Assembly: GCA_934047225.1 (NCBI GenBank) | Contig: OW203997.1 | Location: 6,000,417 to 6,064,416, forward strand | Length of the DNA stretch: 64,000 bases | Direction: 5' to 3' | From: Ypsolopha sequella | Lineage: Eukaryota > Arthropoda > Insecta > Lepidoptera > Ypsolophidae | In this document: positions 62,078 to 64,000 of the stretch, piece after piece | Position numbering within the stretch: position 1 is the stretch's first letter | Layout of the letters: each line of letters begins with the position of its first letter | Position numbers and translations under genes: made by a program | Notes under the pieces: model-generated | What the model was told of the DNA's origin: nothing | Databases searched by the model: none | What the model saw: the letters and a program-made list of their open reading frames with translations, nothing else

Positions 62078-63420
62078 AATTTGAAATTACTGTTTTTAAT
62101 TCTCATGAAAGTTTGAAAAACTTAGGTATGCCAAGTTTTCGATATAAAGATATAATAATAAGAAGCGTTTTTTGACTGTTTATGAAAATCTTGTAAGACT
62201 TTTTATAACTTCAACTATAGCGGTCGTACTAAAATACGTAAATGGACTGGTATCTGAATTAAACCACACATACATGACTGGTTATACTAAACAATATCGG
62301 CAAAACAATAAAACAGCTCAAATAAAAAAATCATTTAATGGATTTGAATTTGAAAGTGTACAGTGGGTATATACCTACATCTTTTTGCTTCATTATTTGT
62401 CTTGGGAAAACACGTATGCTGTTTCATCAGTTTATTTTGCAGTGTATACTACCAATAAAATATGGGCACGTACAACCTGTTGGAAAAATCTAGAGGTACC
62501 CGAAATACCTTTCCGCAAGGTCTCTACCTACCCTTGCGGTACCGTGATATTTCCGACGGGTTGACTTACAAATTCATTTAAATTTAACCGACCTTTTCAT
62601 ATACTGATTTAGCACTGGATTTTGTGTTACCTACTTTTCACCGAGATGTCGGGTTAGCGTCCCAAAGGGCAAGTATTTGGGTCACACAAAGTTCATCGGA
62701 GGCTGCAATGTGCTTCAGTTGGCGATGCCGACCTACTGGATCGATCGATAACAGCATAAGAACATACAGTTGATACAGCTGGCTATAGAATAATTTACTC
62801 TATCTGCTCCCATACTACATAAGGTAATTACAACATCAGAAGTGGTTTTATAAGTACTTATATAATATTAAATTATAACACTAGAATTCTGCGCTTTGAT
62901 CGGCAAAATTTATTAACACAACGCTGGAGTACCAATCACAAGCGGCGACGAGAAAGGAGGTCTTCGTTCCCGCTTCTGATTGGTTCCCTGCAGCAATACC
63001 GTCCGATGGACTTGGACTTTATGAACGAGTATTAATTTCTTATTTTTCATTTAATTGTTAGTTAAAAATATTAATAATAATGTTAGCGAAGACGATATTT
63101 TTGGTGATCATAAGTCGTAGATATAAAGTATTGTGTGCAATTAAACAGAATTAGACATTGGGACACTCGTGCATTCTATTTCGAAACTCAATTCGTTCGT
63201 TTCGTAAACAAGCACCTTCGTGTTCCAACGTCTCAGATTATGTGACAGTTGCACAAAATACCATTTTTTGACATAAACATTTTTCCTCCACCATGCAATA
63301 AATAAACAATGCACATAAATTCCAAAAAAACTCATTAGTGCATGCTTTGCCGGGAGGATCTGAACACTGATCCCAATATAAAGAGGCCAACCTCTTAGTA
63401 AGGTATAGTAATTTTCTTTC
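62078..63420. other. No supported gene
   Basis: The frame 62172-62564 is open for 130 codons but begins at TTG, not ATG, and encodes nothing I recognise. Two overlapping minus frames near 63141-63438 are likewise unsupported. CCTTTCCGCAAGG at about 62508 is a small palindrome. Confidence 0.35.
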
Positions 63421-63896
63421 TAGGGTTCCGCACCTCAAAATTAAAAAACTGAACCCTTATATGTTCACTTTGTTGTTCGTCTGTCCGTCTGTCAAACTCT
63501 TTTGCTCGGGCCTTATGTAAGATATCAAATAGAAACTGATATCTCCTACAGAAATCTACGGCCCCCTGGTGCACAAATCAGGCTTATAACTTAACGCAAA
63601 AAAAGTTTATACAAATTTCCTCACAATGAAAACCTATAGGGCACTTCCAGGTGACTTCCAGTTCACAGGTAGGTCTTACAGCATACAGAAAAATCTGAAA
63701 ATTACCCATATTCAATTATTTAAGAAGTTATTACGTACCAACCTAATTAAACCTTTTTCATATACAAAGAGTTGTATAGACCGTAACTGTCAAGTTATGT
63801 TGGTAATACAAAACTGCAAGTGGAAAAGTTTGTCTTTTAAACGATATATACGGAACTCTCAGAGCCCTAGTCCTACTCGCACTTGACCGGTTTTTT
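63421..63896 (+). repeat. GGTTCC-superfamily element, third core type
   Basis: AGGGTTCCGCACCTCAAAAT and TCGTCTGTCCGTCTGTCAAA at the start, GTCCTACTCGCACTTGACCGG at the end. The ~380 bp between match neither GGTTCC-K nor -J. About 476 bp. The 86-codon frame 63626-63886 is internal and unrecognised. Confidence 0.6.
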
Positions 63897-64000
63897 CAAA
63901 AGTCTGTGACTCTTTTACCAAACTTCTCCAACGCCATACATTTTTGTGACGCGCCAATTTATCTTATTTGCGACATACTAAATAAACTAAATCAAATTAT

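Noticed and set aside
62172..62564. 130-codon plus-strand frame
   Set aside because: No ATG at its start, no recognisable domain and no supporting splice or Kozak context.

Overview
The window looks like an intergenic or intronic, transposon-packed stretch of an insect genome, most likely a moth or butterfly. The evidence is the very AT-rich composition, the absence of any long open frame, and several dispersed repeats I recognise as typical of Lepidoptera: repeats beginning GGTTCCGTACCCAAAGGG and ending in CTCGCACTTGGCCGG, retroelement tails reading GCGGGCGAAGCCGCGGGCAA, and the TCCACTGCTGGACATAAGCC repeat. I cannot name the species. I found no intact host gene, no functional tRNA or rRNA gene, no CRISPR array and no prokaryotic signals. 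The only protein-coding traces are fossils: a BED-finger first exon in a deleted hAT element (about 2.03 kb), a C2H2 finger probably from a LINE (about 36 kb, minus strand), and the frameshifted C-terminus of a CR1/jockey-like LINE reverse transcriptase (about 59.2-59.6 kb, minus strand).

Layout. 0-5 kb: a perfect 170-bp-arm hairpin with a hammerhead-like core, a 0.95 kb hAT element with near-perfect 8-bp target duplication, a repeat split by retroelement sequence, and a TTAA-flanked MITE nested in a foldback. 5-20 kb: TTAA-flanked MITEs (families TTAA-1, TTAA-2, TTAA-2b), a 17-bp minisatellite, several foldback MITEs, and a second hAT-type MITE with a perfect 8-bp target duplication carrying a nested TTAA-1. 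20-35 kb: GGTTCC repeats, one inserted inside another of its own family, and a dispersed repeat hit independently by two foldback MITEs. 35-48 kb: foldback families nested in each other, and a foldback element whose arms enclose a tRNA-like sequence. 48-64 kb: LINE tails inserted into older repeats, a 1.8 kb foldback with arms of about 0.5 kb, the LINE fossil, and more nested MITEs.

The sequences do not act together as a pathway. They form a layered insertion record. Because many families occur in several copies, one copy often serves as the 'empty site' for another, so target-site duplications (TTAA, TA, 8 bp) and relative insertion order can be read from this window alone. The least familiar signals are the TTAA-targeting MITE set sharing TTAAGG termini, the tRNA-like body between inverted repeats, the perfect hairpin with CTGATGA...GAAA boxes, and the 1.8 kb foldback. 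All coordinates and identities were judged by eye; boundaries of degenerate copies are approximate. Family labels (TTAA-1, HP-D and so on) are local to this annotation.
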